Assembly (NCBI RefSeq): GCF_025506355.1
Contig: NZ_JANZYP010000022.1
Span: 47,403-111,402, forward strand
Reading direction: 5' to 3'
DNA: 64,000 nt
Origin: Sphaerisporangium corydalis
GTDB lineage: Bacteria > Actinomycetota > Actinomycetes > Streptosporangiales > Streptosporangiaceae
The notes beneath the pieces were generated by a model, which had not been told where the DNA came from, searched no databases, and was given only the letters and a program-made list of their open reading frames with translations. A program made the position numbers and the translations under genes. Numbering within the stretch: position 1 is the stretch's first letter; each line of letters begins with the position of its first letter. Positions 16,916-24,873 of this stretch are shown here, piece after piece.

Positions 16916-18052
16916 ATGGCCGACGTCGTGGTGGTCGGCGCGGGCGTCGTCGGCGCCGCCTGCGCCTACTACGCCGCGCGGGCCGGCCTGTCGGTCACCG
17001 TGGTCGACCGGGGAGCGGTCGCGTCGGGCACGACCGGGGCGGGCGAGGGCAACATCCTGGTCTCCGACAAGGAGCCCGGCCCCGAGCTGGAACTGTCCCT
17101 GCTGTCCAACCGCCTCTGGCGCGAGCTCGCCGATCTCGGCGGCTTCGAGTTCGAGGCCAAGGGCGGCCTGGTGGTCGCCGAGACCCCCGAGATCCTCGAC
17201 GCGCTCACCGCCCTGGCCGGGAAGCAGGAGCTCCACGGGGTGCGGCACACCCCGGTCGCCGCCGGCGAGCTGCACGGCTACGAACCGCACCTGGCGCACG
17301 GCCTGGCGGGCGGCGCCTTCTACCCGCAGGACGCCCAGGTCCAGCCGATGCTCGCCGCCGCGCGCCTGCTCCAGCACGCCCCCGGCGCCGTCGTGCGCAC
17401 CGGGGTGACCGTCACCGGCCTGCTGCGCGACGGCGACCGGGTCACCGGGGTCCGGACCGATCACGGCGACATCGCCGCGGGGGCCGTGGTCAACGCGGCC
17501 GGCACCTGGGGCGGCGAGGTGGCCGCCCTCGCCGGCCTGGACCTGCCGATCCTGCCGCGCCGGGGCTTCGTCCTGGTCACCGAGCCCGCCGCCGGGCGCC
17601 TCGGTGTGCCGCTCGTCCGGCACAAGGTGTACACCGCCGCCTACGTCACCGACGTCGCCAGCGACTCGGCCGGCCTGTCGGCCAGCGCCGTGGTCGAGGG
17701 GACGCCCGCCGGGCCGATCCTCATCGGCGCGAGCCGCGAGCGGGTGGGCCACGACCGGACCACCTCGATCCCGGTGCTGGAGACGCTGGCCCGCCAGGCC
17801 GTCGCCCTGTTCCCCGTGCTCGCCGCCCGCCGGGTGATCCGCGCCTACTGCGGCTTCCGGCCCTACTGCCCCGACCACCTGCCGGTGATCGGCGCCGACC
17901 CCCGGGCGCCAGGCCTCTACCACGCCTGCGGCCACGAGGGCGCCGGCATCGGCCTGGCCCCGGCCACCGGCCACCTGATCGCCGGGCTGCTCACCGGCGC
18001 CGCCCCCGCGTTCGACGCCACGCCCTTCCGCCCGGAGAGGTTCGCCGCATGA
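16916..18052 (+). CDS. D-hydroxyproline dehydrogenase, FAD/DAO-type subunit
   Basis: 378 residues from the ATG at 16916 (GGGGTGGGG upstream). DAO-family flavoprotein: MADVVVVGAGVVGAACAYYA (GxGxxG), VTVVDRGAVASGTTGAGEGN and a late GFRPYCPDHLPVIGADP with CGHEGAGIGLAPATG, as in the beta/catalytic subunits of D-hydroxyproline and opine dehydrogenases. It should oxidise cis-4-hydroxy-D-proline to pyrroline-4-hydroxy-2-carboxylate. Its stop overlaps the start of the 2Fe-2S subunit gene (ATGA), which in turn overlaps the second flavoprotein gene, the standard three-gene order of this enzyme. First gene of the long catabolic operon. Opine or octopine oxidation is the main alternative, but the following genes favour hydroxyproline. 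Confidence 0.85.
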   Translation: MADVVVVGAGVVGAACAYYAARAGLSVTVVDRGAVASGTTGAGEGNILVSDKEPGPELELSLLSNRLWRELADLGGFEFEAKGGLVVAETPEILDALTALAGKQELHGVRHTPVAAGELHGYEPHLAHGLAGGAFYPQDAQVQPMLAAARLLQHAPGAVVRTGVTVTGLLRDGDRVTGVRTDHGDIAAGAVVNAAGTWGGEVAALAGLDLPILPRRGFVLVTEPAAGRLGVPLVRHKVYTAAYVTDVASDSAGLSASAVVEGTPAGPILIGASRERVGHDRTTSIPVLETLARQAVALFPVLAARRVIRAYCGFRPYCPDHLPVIGADPRAPGLYHACGHEGAGIGLAPATGHLIAGLLTGAAPAFDATPFRPERFAA

Positions 18053-18453
18053 CCGCCGGCCACCCGGGCGAGCCAGGGCCGCCGGCACCCGGACACCCGG
18101 GCGAAGGGCCACCGCACCCCGGACACCAGGGCGAGCCAGGGACGCCGCGCCCCGGACATCCGGGCGAGCCGGGGCCGCCGCACGCCGGGCACCTGGTGAG
18201 CGCCCGCCCCGAGCCGGGCTTCCCGATCAGAGTGGACGGGCGGCCGGTCACCGCCGTCCCCGGCCAGACGATCGGCGCGGTGCTGTACGCCAACGGGATC
18301 AGGTCCTGGCGCACGACCCGCGCGGGCCGCCCCCGTGGCCTGTTCTGCGGCATCGGGGTCTGCTTCGACTGCCTGGTCACCGTCAACGGTGAGGCGTCCC
18401 TGCGCGCCTGCCGGACCGAGGCCCGCCCCGGAGACGAGGTCACGACCGGATGA
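18049..18453 (+). CDS. (2Fe-2S)-binding subunit of D-hydroxyproline dehydrogenase
   Basis: 134 residues, starting in an ATGA overlap. The last 80 residues are a small ferredoxin-like domain: FPIRVDGRPVTAVPGQTIGA, then GLFCGIGVCFDCLVTVNG with three of the cluster cysteines and the fourth in LRACRTEA. It should carry electrons between the two flavin subunits. The first ~50 residues are unusual: repeated GHPGEPGPP-like units (Gly/Pro/His/Glu, collagen-like), encoded by a degenerate tandem repeat at about 18054-18190. Family members normally start close to the ferredoxin fold. A later start is possible at the GTG of HLVSARP (near 18196), which would give a normal-sized subunit. Confidence 0.85.
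   Translation: MTAGHPGEPGPPAPGHPGEGPPHPGHQGEPGTPRPGHPGEPGPPHAGHLVSARPEPGFPIRVDGRPVTAVPGQTIGAVLYANGIRSWRTTRAGRPRGLFCGIGVCFDCLVTVNGEASLRACRTEARPGDEVTTG
18054..18190 (+). repeat. ~33-bp degenerate tandem repeat in the 2Fe-2S gene
   Basis: Four imperfect units of 30-33 bp, each containing CA(C/T)C(C/A)GGGCGA, encode repeated GHPGEPGPP-type peptides. The repeat keeps the frame. It may have expanded by slippage. Confidence 0.7.
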
Positions 18454-19904
18454 GACACCACGACGGCCCGCCGGCCGATCTCGCCGTCGTCGGCGCCGGG
18501 CCCGCGGGCATGGCGGCCGCCGTCGAAGCCGCCCGCGCCGGGCTCGCCGTCGTGCTGGTCGACTCCGGCGCCCGGCTCGGCGGCCAGTACTACCGGCACG
18601 CCCCCGAGGGGTTCCACGCCCGCCGCCCCGGGGCGCTCCACCACGGTTTCCGGCGGTTCACCCGGATGGCCGCCGCCCTGGACGCGAGCGGCGCCGAGGT
18701 CCGGCTCGGCCGCCGGGTCTGGGCCGTCGAGAAGGTCACCGGCCCCGGCGAGGACGACCTGGTGGCCGTGCACTGCCTGGCGGGCGAGCGGGACGAGCGG
18801 CGCGAGACCGTCCTGGCCCGGCGGCTGCTGATCGCGACCGGCGCGCACGACCGGCCGCTGCCGTTCCCCGGCTGGGACCTTCCCGGGGTGTTCACCGCGG
18901 GCGGCGCGCAGGCGCTGCTCAAGGGCGACCTGGTGGTGGCCGGGCGCACGGTGGTCGTCGCGGGCACCGGGCCGTTCCTGCTGCCCGTCGCCGCGGGGCT
19001 CGCCGCCGCCGGGGCCCGGGTCGCCGGGGTCTTCGAGGCCAACGGCAGGTTCGGCCTCGCGCCCGCCGTGCTCGCCCACCCCGGCAAGCTGGTGGAGGCC
19101 GCAGGGTACGCCCGCCGCCTGGCCGCGCACCGCGTGCCCTACCTCGGCCGGCACGCCGTGGTCGCCGCGCACGGCGGCGATGAGCTGACCCACGTCACCG
19201 TGGCGCGGCTCGGCCGCGACTGGACGCCGGGGGCGCGCCGGACGATCGAGTGCGACGCCCTGGCCGTCGGCTACGGCTTCGTCCCGCAGATCGAGCTCGC
19301 CACCCAGCTCGGCTGCGCCACCCGCGGCGGCGGGGACGGCCCGGCCGTCGTCGTGGACGAGGGGATGCGCACCAGCGTGCCGGGCGTGTACGCGGCCGGC
19401 GAGCCGACCGGCGTCGGCGGCGCCGAGCTGGCCGAGGTCGAGGGCGGGATCGCGGGCCGCGCATTGGCCGCCGACCTCGGCCGCGACGCCGGCCGGGCGC
19501 CTGGGAGCGCCCGGCGGCGGGCCGCGCTGACGGCCTTCGCCGCCGCGATGACGCGCGCCTACCCCGTCCGCGACGGCTGGCAGGGCTGGCTGCTGGACGA
19601 CACGCTGATCTGCCGGTGCGAGGAGGTGCCGTACGCGCGGATCAAGGAGGCGCGGGCGCTCGGCGCCACCGACGCCCGCTCGCTGAAGCTGCTCGCCCGG
19701 CCGGGCATGGGCTGGTGCCAGGGGCGCATGTGCGGGTACGCGGTGGCGCGGCTGGCGGGCGAGGACCCGGCCCCGCCGCGCCGGCCGATCGCCCAGCCCG
19801 TACGGCTCGGCGACCTCGCGGGCGAGCCGGGCCCACCAGACTTCGCAGGGCCACCTGAGCCTGCGGGACGACCGGATTTCGCGGCAGGAGAGGACCCCCG
19901 ATGA
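18450..19904 (+). CDS. FAD/NAD(P)-dependent subunit of D-hydroxyproline dehydrogenase
   Basis: 484 residues, start overlapping the previous stop (ATGA). Pyridine-nucleotide-disulfide-type flavoprotein: ADLAVVGAGPAGMAAAVEAA, RLGGQYYRH, LLIATGAHDRPLPFPGWDLP, a second Rossmann motif VVVAGTGPFLLPVAAGLAAA, and TSVPGVYAAGEPTGVGGAEL. A BFD-like [2Fe-2S] module near the C-terminus (DDTLICRCEEVPYARIKEA and GMGWCQGRMCG) carries four cysteines, as in the alpha subunits of D-hydroxyproline and opine dehydrogenases. The Pro-rich tail after residue 440 is extra and resembles the repeats in the upstream ferredoxin. Together with the two preceding genes it forms the heteromeric dehydrogenase. Confidence 0.87.
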   Translation: MRHHDGPPADLAVVGAGPAGMAAAVEAARAGLAVVLVDSGARLGGQYYRHAPEGFHARRPGALHHGFRRFTRMAAALDASGAEVRLGRRVWAVEKVTGPGEDDLVAVHCLAGERDERRETVLARRLLIATGAHDRPLPFPGWDLPGVFTAGGAQALLKGDLVVAGRTVVVAGTGPFLLPVAAGLAAAGARVAGVFEANGRFGLAPAVLAHPGKLVEAAGYARRLAAHRVPYLGRHAVVAAHGGDELTHVTVARLGRDWTPGARRTIECDALAVGYGFVPQIELATQLGCATRGGGDGPAVVVDEGMRTSVPGVYAAGEPTGVGGAELAEVEGGIAGRALAADLGRDAGRAPGSARRRAALTAFAAAMTRAYPVRDGWQGWLLDDTLICRCEEVPYARIKEARALGATDARSLKLLARPGMGWCQGRMCGYAVARLAGEDPAPPRRPIAQPVRLGDLAGEPGPPDFAGPPEPAGRPDFAAGEDPR

Positions 19905-20794
19905 CGACCCGTGAGAAGCCCTGGCAGGGAGTGATGGTCGCGACGGCGCTGCCGCTGCGCGCGGACCTGAGCGTCGACGAGGAGGGCTACGCCCGGCACT
20001 GCCGGTGGCTGGTCGAGCAGGGCTGCGACGGGGTGGTGCCCAACGGCTCGCTCGGGGAGTACCAGACGCTGACCCCCGAGGAGCGCGCCCGCGTGGTCGA
20101 GACCGCCGTCGCGGCCGTCGGCGCCGACCGCGTGATGCCCGGCGTCGCCGCCTACGGCGCCGCCGAGGCCCGCCGCTGGGCCGAGCAGGCCAGGGACGCG
20201 GGCTGCCGGGTGGTGATGCTGCTGCCGCCGAACGCCTACCGCGCCGACGAGCGCGCGGTGCTCGCGCACTACCGCGAGGTGGCCAAGGCCGGGCTGCCCG
20301 TGGTGGCCTACAACAACCCCTACGACACCAAGGTGGACCTGGTCCCCGCGCTGCTGGCGAAGCTGTACGGCGAGGGGCTGATCGTCGGGGTGAAGGAGTT
20401 CACCGGCGACGTGCGGCGGGCCTACGAGATCGCGGAGGCCGCCCCCGGCCTCGACCTGCTGATCGGGTCGGACGACGTGGTGCTGGAGCTGGCGCTCGCC
20501 GGCGCGGTGGGCTGGGTCGCCGGGTACCCGAACGCGCTGCCCGCCTCCTGCGCCGAGCTGTTCCGCGCGGCCCGCGCGGGGGACCCGGCCGCCGCCCTGC
20601 CGTTGTACCGTACGCTTCACCCGCTGCTGCGCTGGGACGCCAAGGTCGAGTTCGTCCAGGCCATCAAGCTGTCGATGGACCTGGCCGGCCGGTACGGCGG
20701 CCCGTGCCGGCAGCCGCGCGTGCCGTTGTCGCCCGAGCACGAGGCCATCGTGCGCGCGGCCACCGAGAAGGCGCTGGCCGAAGGGATGAGGTGA
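19901..20794 (+). CDS. Pyrroline-4-hydroxy-2-carboxylate deaminase (DHDPS superfamily)
   Basis: 297 residues, ATGA overlap with the upstream gene. Class I aldolase-like barrel of the dihydrodipicolinate synthase family: PNGSLGEYQTLTPEER (47-62), AYNNPYD with the catalytic Tyr (137), and VGVKEFTGD with the Schiff-base Lys (165). Given its position between a D-hydroxyproline dehydrogenase and an epimerase, it should deaminate and dehydrate the pyrroline product to 2-oxoglutarate semialdehyde, which the downstream aldehyde dehydrogenase oxidises. True DHDPS is unlikely because the lysine-pathway context is missing. Confidence 0.88.
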   Translation: MTTREKPWQGVMVATALPLRADLSVDEEGYARHCRWLVEQGCDGVVPNGSLGEYQTLTPEERARVVETAVAAVGADRVMPGVAAYGAAEARRWAEQARDAGCRVVMLLPPNAYRADERAVLAHYREVAKAGLPVVAYNNPYDTKVDLVPALLAKLYGEGLIVGVKEFTGDVRRAYEIAEAAPGLDLLIGSDDVVLELALAGAVGWVAGYPNALPASCAELFRAARAGDPAAALPLYRTLHPLLRWDAKVEFVQAIKLSMDLAGRYGGPCRQPRVPLSPEHEAIVRAATEKALAEGMR

Positions 20795-20798
20795 GGTC

Positions 20799-21803
20799 GT
20801 GGTGCGCACCCGGAAGATCTTCCATGTGGTCGACTCGCACACCGAGGGGATGCCCACCCGCGTGGTGACCGGCGGCGTCGGGGTCATCCCCGGCGCGAGC
20901 ATGGCCGAGCGCCGGGAGTACTTCATGGCCAACCTCGACCACGTGCGCAAGCTGCTGATGTACGAGCCGCACGGCCACTCGGCGATGAGCGGGGCGATCC
21001 TGCAGCCGCCGACGCGGCCGGACGCCGACTACGGCGTGCTGTTCATCGAGGTGTCCGGCTGCCTGCCGATGTGCGGCCACGGCACCATCGGGGTGGCGAC
21101 CGTGCTGGTCGAGACCGGGATGGTGGAGGTCACCGAGCCCGTCACCACCGTGCGGCTGGACACCCCGGCGGGGCCGGTCGTCGCGTCGGTGGCCGTGCGG
21201 GACGGCGTGGCCAGCGCGGTGACGATCCAGAACGTGCCCTCCTTCAGCGTCGGCCTGGACCGCACGGTCAAGGTGCCGGGCTTCGGCGAGGTGACCTACG
21301 ACCTGGCCTACGGGGGCAACTTCTACGCCATCCTGCCGATCGAGTCGGTCGGGCTGCCGTTCGACCGCGCGCAGGGCCAGCGGATCCTCGAGGCGGGGCT
21401 GGCCGTCTCGGCGGCGATCAACGAGGCGGACGAGCCCGTCCACCCGCTCGACCCGGGCATCCGGGGCTGCCACCACGTCCAGTTCGTCGCCCCGGGGTCG
21501 GACGCCCGGCTGTCGCGGCACGCGATGGCCATCCACCCGGGCTGGTTCGACCGCTCGCCGTGCGGCACCGGGACCAGCGCCCGCATGGCGCAGTTGCACG
21601 CCCGCGGCGAGCTGGAGCTGGGCGAGGACTTCGTCAACGAGTCGTTCATCGGCACCCGGTTCACCGGGCGGCTCGTCGAGCGGACCGAGGTGGCGGGCCA
21701 CGCGGCGGTCGTGCCGACGATCACCGGCAGGGCGTGGGTGACCGGCACCGCGCAGCATTTCCTGGATCCGTCCGACCCCTTCCCGGAGGGTTTTCTCATG
21801 TGA
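20799..21803 (+). CDS. 4-hydroxyproline 2-epimerase / proline racemase family
   Basis: 334 residues from GTG 20799, 4 nt after the deaminase stop, with GAGGTGAGG upstream. It carries both catalytic cysteines of the racemase family: MCGHGTIG (Cys92) and DRSPCGTGTS (Cys255). Two-base (Cys/Cys) members epimerise trans-4-hydroxy-L-proline to cis-4-hydroxy-D-proline, the substrate of the dehydrogenase encoded upstream. The pathway order in the operon supports hydroxyproline rather than proline as substrate, though sequence alone cannot separate the two. Its divergence from the second family member at 28307 (different N-terminal signature HVVDSHTEGMPTR) suggests distinct jobs. Confidence 0.87.
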   Translation: MVRTRKIFHVVDSHTEGMPTRVVTGGVGVIPGASMAERREYFMANLDHVRKLLMYEPHGHSAMSGAILQPPTRPDADYGVLFIEVSGCLPMCGHGTIGVATVLVETGMVEVTEPVTTVRLDTPAGPVVASVAVRDGVASAVTIQNVPSFSVGLDRTVKVPGFGEVTYDLAYGGNFYAILPIESVGLPFDRAQGQRILEAGLAVSAAINEADEPVHPLDPGIRGCHHVQFVAPGSDARLSRHAMAIHPGWFDRSPCGTGTSARMAQLHARGELELGEDFVNESFIGTRFTGRLVERTEVAGHAAVVPTITGRAWVTGTAQHFLDPSDPFPEGFLM

Positions 21804-21913
21804 GCCGGGCACGTCTCCGGTTAGGATTCTATGACGTGGATCAGAGTTTCATGTAGCGGGACAATTGGACGGTGCGGGGCGTCTCCCGCCCCGCGTCCGG
21901 AGAGGGATGCACG

Positions 21914-23269
21914 ATGAGCGTTGCCGAGAGCAGATCCCCGCAGAACCCGGCCGACGTGGTCGCGAACGCCCCCGCCGCCGGAGGCGCGGGGGTCGCCGAG
22001 GCCGTGCGGCGGGCGCGTGCCGCCCAGCGGGGCTGGGCCGGAGCCAACGCCGCCGAGCGCGCGTCAGCGCTCGTCTCGGCGGCCGACGCGGTCGCCGGCG
22101 CCGCCGCGGAGCTGAGCGCGCTCGTCGTCCGCGAGGTCGGCAAGCCGGTCACCGAGGCGCGCGGCGAGGTGGCCAGATCGGCCGCCATCCTGCGCTATTA
22201 CGCCCAGCAGGTCTTCGACCCGATCGGCGCGCTGCACGAGCCGTCGGGCGCCGGGCTCGCCTACACCCGCAGGCGCCCGCGCGGCGTCGCCGGGCTGATC
22301 ACCCCGTGGAACTTCCCGCTGGCCATCCCCCTGTGGAAGGCCGCCCCCGCCCTGGCCTTCGGCAACACCGTGGTGCTCAAGCCCGCTCCGCAGGCGCTCG
22401 GCTGCGCGCTGCGCCTGGCCGAGCTGCTCGGCCTGCCCGAGGACGTCTTCCAGGTCGTCCCCGGCGACGCCGAGGAGGGCGCCGCGCTGATCGAGGCGGT
22501 CGACGTGGTGTCGTTCACCGGCTCTGCCGCCGTCGGGCGCACGGTGAGCGTGGCCGCCGCGGGCCGGGGCGTCCCGGTGCAGGCGGAGATGGGCGGCCAG
22601 AACGCCGCCATCGTGCTGGACGACGCCGCCCTGGAGACGGCCGCCGCGCAGATCGCCGCCGCCGCGTACGGGTACGCCGGGCAGAAGTGCACCGCGACCA
22701 AGCGCGTCATCACCGTGGGCAACGCCGCCGAGGTGCGCGAGGCGCTGGTCGCCGCCATCGCCAAGCTGGGCGTGGGCGACCCCGCCGACCCCGGCACCGC
22801 CGTGGGCCCGCTGATCGAGGAGGCCGCCCGCGACCGGGTCGTGGCCGCCACGGTCGGGGGCAGGGTGCTCGCCGGGGGAGAGGCGCTCGCCCGAGACGGC
22901 TGGTTCGCCGCCCCCACGCTGGTGGACGGCGTGCCCGGCGACCACCTTCTGGCCCGCGACGAGGTGTTCGGGCCGATCTGCCTGGTGCAGGACGCGGGGT
23001 CGGTGGACGAGGCCGTCGCCCTGGCCAACGGCGTGCGGTACGGCCTGTCGGCGGCGGTGTACACGCGCGACCTGGACCGCGCGCTCGACGTCTCGGCGCG
23101 CCTGGACGCCGGGCTGATCAAGGTCAACGCCCCGACGAGCGGCGTCGACTTCTACCTGCCGTTCGGCGGGGAGAAGGACTCCAGCTTCGGCCCGCGCGAG
23201 CAGGGCAAGGCGGCCCAGGAGTTCTACACCTCCACCCACACCGTCGCCCTCGGCCCTGCCGGAGGCTGA
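21914..23269 (+). CDS. 2,5-dioxovalerate (2-oxoglutarate semialdehyde) dehydrogenase
   Basis: 451 residues from ATG 21914 with a GGAGAGGG ribosome site, 110 nt after the epimerase gene. Standard aldehyde dehydrogenase: ITPWNFPLAIPLWK, the NAD-binding SFTGSAAVGR, the general base in AEMGGQNAAIV, the catalytic Cys in GYAGQKCTATKR, DEVFGPICLV, and a C-terminal PFGGEKDSSFGPREQG. The last step of 4-hydroxyproline breakdown, giving 2-oxoglutarate. The GQKCTA and PFGGxKxSS motifs fit the 2-oxoglutarate-semialdehyde group. The gap upstream is long enough for a separate promoter, but same-strand placement suggests one regulon. Confidence 0.87.
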   Translation: MSVAESRSPQNPADVVANAPAAGGAGVAEAVRRARAAQRGWAGANAAERASALVSAADAVAGAAAELSALVVREVGKPVTEARGEVARSAAILRYYAQQVFDPIGALHEPSGAGLAYTRRRPRGVAGLITPWNFPLAIPLWKAAPALAFGNTVVLKPAPQALGCALRLAELLGLPEDVFQVVPGDAEEGAALIEAVDVVSFTGSAAVGRTVSVAAAGRGVPVQAEMGGQNAAIVLDDAALETAAAQIAAAAYGYAGQKCTATKRVITVGNAAEVREALVAAIAKLGVGDPADPGTAVGPLIEEAARDRVVAATVGGRVLAGGEALARDGWFAAPTLVDGVPGDHLLARDEVFGPICLVQDAGSVDEAVALANGVRYGLSAAVYTRDLDRALDVSARLDAGLIKVNAPTSGVDFYLPFGGEKDSSFGPREQGKAAQEFYTSTHTVALGPAGG

Positions 23270-23274
23270 CGGCC

Positions 23275-23417
23275 GAGGTCCCGCGTCCGCCTGAGGTTCC
23301 CGGGTCCGCCGGTGGGTCCCGCCCGTCCGCCGGAGGTCCTCGCGTCCGCCGATGGTTCCGCGTCGCCGTCCCCCGTGCCCGGTCTCACGCCGTCCCCCGT
23401 GCCCGGTCTCACGCCGG
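23275..23417. repeat. Short tandem repeats between ALDH and importer genes
   Basis: Two repeat types: about five degenerate ~20-bp units containing GGT(C/T)C...CGTCCGCC (23275-23365), then a perfect 24-bp direct repeat at 23367-23390 and 23391-23414. No coding frame is convincing. The remainder of the gap (to 23564) holds the promoter of the substrate-binding protein gene. Confidence 0.75.
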
Positions 23418-23514
23418 GCCCGGGGTGCCGGTGATGATCCTTTCGGGCTCCCGATCCCGTCGTACAGCCTGCTAACGGTCTGGTCTCGGACCTTGACGGT
23501 GGCTTTGGCCGGAA

Positions 23515-23528
23515 TGTGCAATGTCACA
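23515..23528. promoter_or_regulatory. Candidate GntR operator before the importer operon
   Basis: TGTGCAATGTCACA has inverted TGTG/CACA arms. Its right part, ATGTCACA (23521-23528), is the reverse complement of TGTGACAT in the palindrome at 16869-16879. It sits 37 nt before the substrate-binding protein start, so a shared regulator is plausible. Confidence 0.45.
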
Positions 23529-23564
23529 CACCATGCTGAGACGGCGTTGTTCCGCTAGGAGAAT

Positions 23565-24731
23565 ATGATGGGCAAATCGCGTATAGCGGCGGTCATGTCG
23601 CTCGCGGCGGCCGTGGGGCTGCTGACGGCCGGGTGCGGCCAGGGCCTGCTCGGCGGTGACTCGCAGGCGGGGGACGGCAAGGGCCCCATCGTCCTCGGCA
23701 TGCTGATCCCGCAGTCCGGCAGCGAGGCGGCCATCGGCCCGTACATGAAGAACGCGGCGGACCTCGCCGTCGAGGAGATCAACGGCAAGGGCGGCGTGCT
23801 CGGCCGCAAGCTGGAGCTCAAGGTCGCCGACGACGCGTGCGACGCCCAGACCGCCGTCGCCGGCGCCAACAAGCTCGTCACCGAGGGCGTCCAGGTGTCG
23901 GTGGGCGGCTACTGCTCCGGCGCCACGCTGCCCACCCTGCCGATCTTCGGCAAGGCGAACATCCCGATGATCATCCCGGCGGCGAACTCGCAGGAACTCG
24001 TCGACCAGCATCTCAAGCACGTCTTCCTGATCAACGGCACCGGTTCGCAGCAGGCGACCGCCGCCATGGCGTGGATCACCAAGCGGGGCGCCAAGAGCGT
24101 CGCGCTGGTGCACGACAACACCAGCTACTCCAAGGACATCGCCGTACGCACGCAGAAGCTGCTCGACGAGCCCGGCGGGCCCGAGGCCGCGATCCTGGAG
24201 GCGGTGACCCCCAAGGAGAGCGACTACAGCGCCAACATCAACAACATCCTGGCCAAGAAGCCGGACTTCGTCTACTGGACCGGCTACTTCCAGGAGGGCG
24301 GCCTGATCATCCGCCAGCTCCGCCAGTCCGGGTACAAGGGCGCCATCATGGTCGGCGACGGCTCGGTGTCGGAGAAGCTCGCGTCCATCGCCGGCGACGC
24401 GGGCGAGGGCGTGTTCGCCACGATGACCCAGACCCCCGACACCCTCCAGGGCGCCGAAGGCTGGGTCGCCAGCTACACCAAGAAGTTCGGCAGTGCCCCC
24501 GGCCCCTACACCAACCAGGCCTACGACGGCGTGCGGCTCGCCGCCGAGGCGATCAAGAACGCGGGGGCCACCGACGGCGCCAAGGTCATCGCCGCCCTGG
24601 AGGGGATCGACGGGTTCCAGATGTTCTCCGGCCCGCTGAAGTTCACCCCCGACCACACCCTGTCGGCCGGCGGCTTCCAGATCCTGGTCGTTAAGTCCGG
24701 CAAGTTCGCCCTGCAGGACGCGCTCAAGTGA
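23565..24731 (+). CDS. ABC importer substrate-binding lipoprotein (LivJ-type)
   Basis: 388 residues, ATG start with an AGGAG site. Lipoprotein signal: AAAVGLLTAGCGQG gives the lipobox with the lipidated Cys at about residue 24. The mature protein is a periplasmic-binding-fold type I domain (Peripla_BP_6): IVLGMLIPQSGSEAAIGPYM, LAVEEINGKGGVLGRKLEL, SVGGYCSGATLP and GYKGAIMVGDGS are typical of branched-chain-amino-acid binders. Placed between hydroxyproline catabolic genes, its ligand is probably hydroxyproline or a related imino acid; this is inferred from context. A hairpin after the gene may adjust expression relative to the permeases. Confidence 0.9.
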   Translation: MMGKSRIAAVMSLAAAVGLLTAGCGQGLLGGDSQAGDGKGPIVLGMLIPQSGSEAAIGPYMKNAADLAVEEINGKGGVLGRKLELKVADDACDAQTAVAGANKLVTEGVQVSVGGYCSGATLPTLPIFGKANIPMIIPAANSQELVDQHLKHVFLINGTGSQQATAAMAWITKRGAKSVALVHDNTSYSKDIAVRTQKLLDEPGGPEAAILEAVTPKESDYSANINNILAKKPDFVYWTGYFQEGGLIIRQLRQSGYKGAIMVGDGSVSEKLASIAGDAGEGVFATMTQTPDTLQGAEGWVASYTKKFGSAPGPYTNQAYDGVRLAAEAIKNAGATDGAKVIAALEGIDGFQMFSGPLKFTPDHTLSAGGFQILVVKSGKFALQDALK

Positions 24732-24769
24732 CCCTGCCCCCCGCTCTCCCCAGAACGGCCGGTACCCGC

Positions 24770-24798
24770 CCCGCGCCCACCCGGCGCCGGGGCGCGGG
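24770..24798 (+). terminator. Intra-operon hairpin after the binding-protein gene
   Basis: CCCGCGCCC (24770-24778) pairs with GGGCGCGGG (24790-24798) across an 11-nt loop. It lies in the 142-nt gap between the binding-protein and permease genes. Such hairpins commonly stabilise the abundant binding-protein message or partly terminate transcription. Confidence 0.6.
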
Positions 24799-24873
24799 CG
24801 CCGGCCGCTCCGGCGTGCCGGTCGCCCTCGCCCAGGCGGGGCGTCCGGGCGTCCGCTCCAAAGGAAAACTGAC

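Noticed and set aside
16916..19904. Opine or octopine oxidase identity for the three-gene flavoprotein set
   Set aside because: The same subunit architecture occurs there, but the adjacent deaminase, epimerase and semialdehyde dehydrogenase fit hydroxyproline catabolism.
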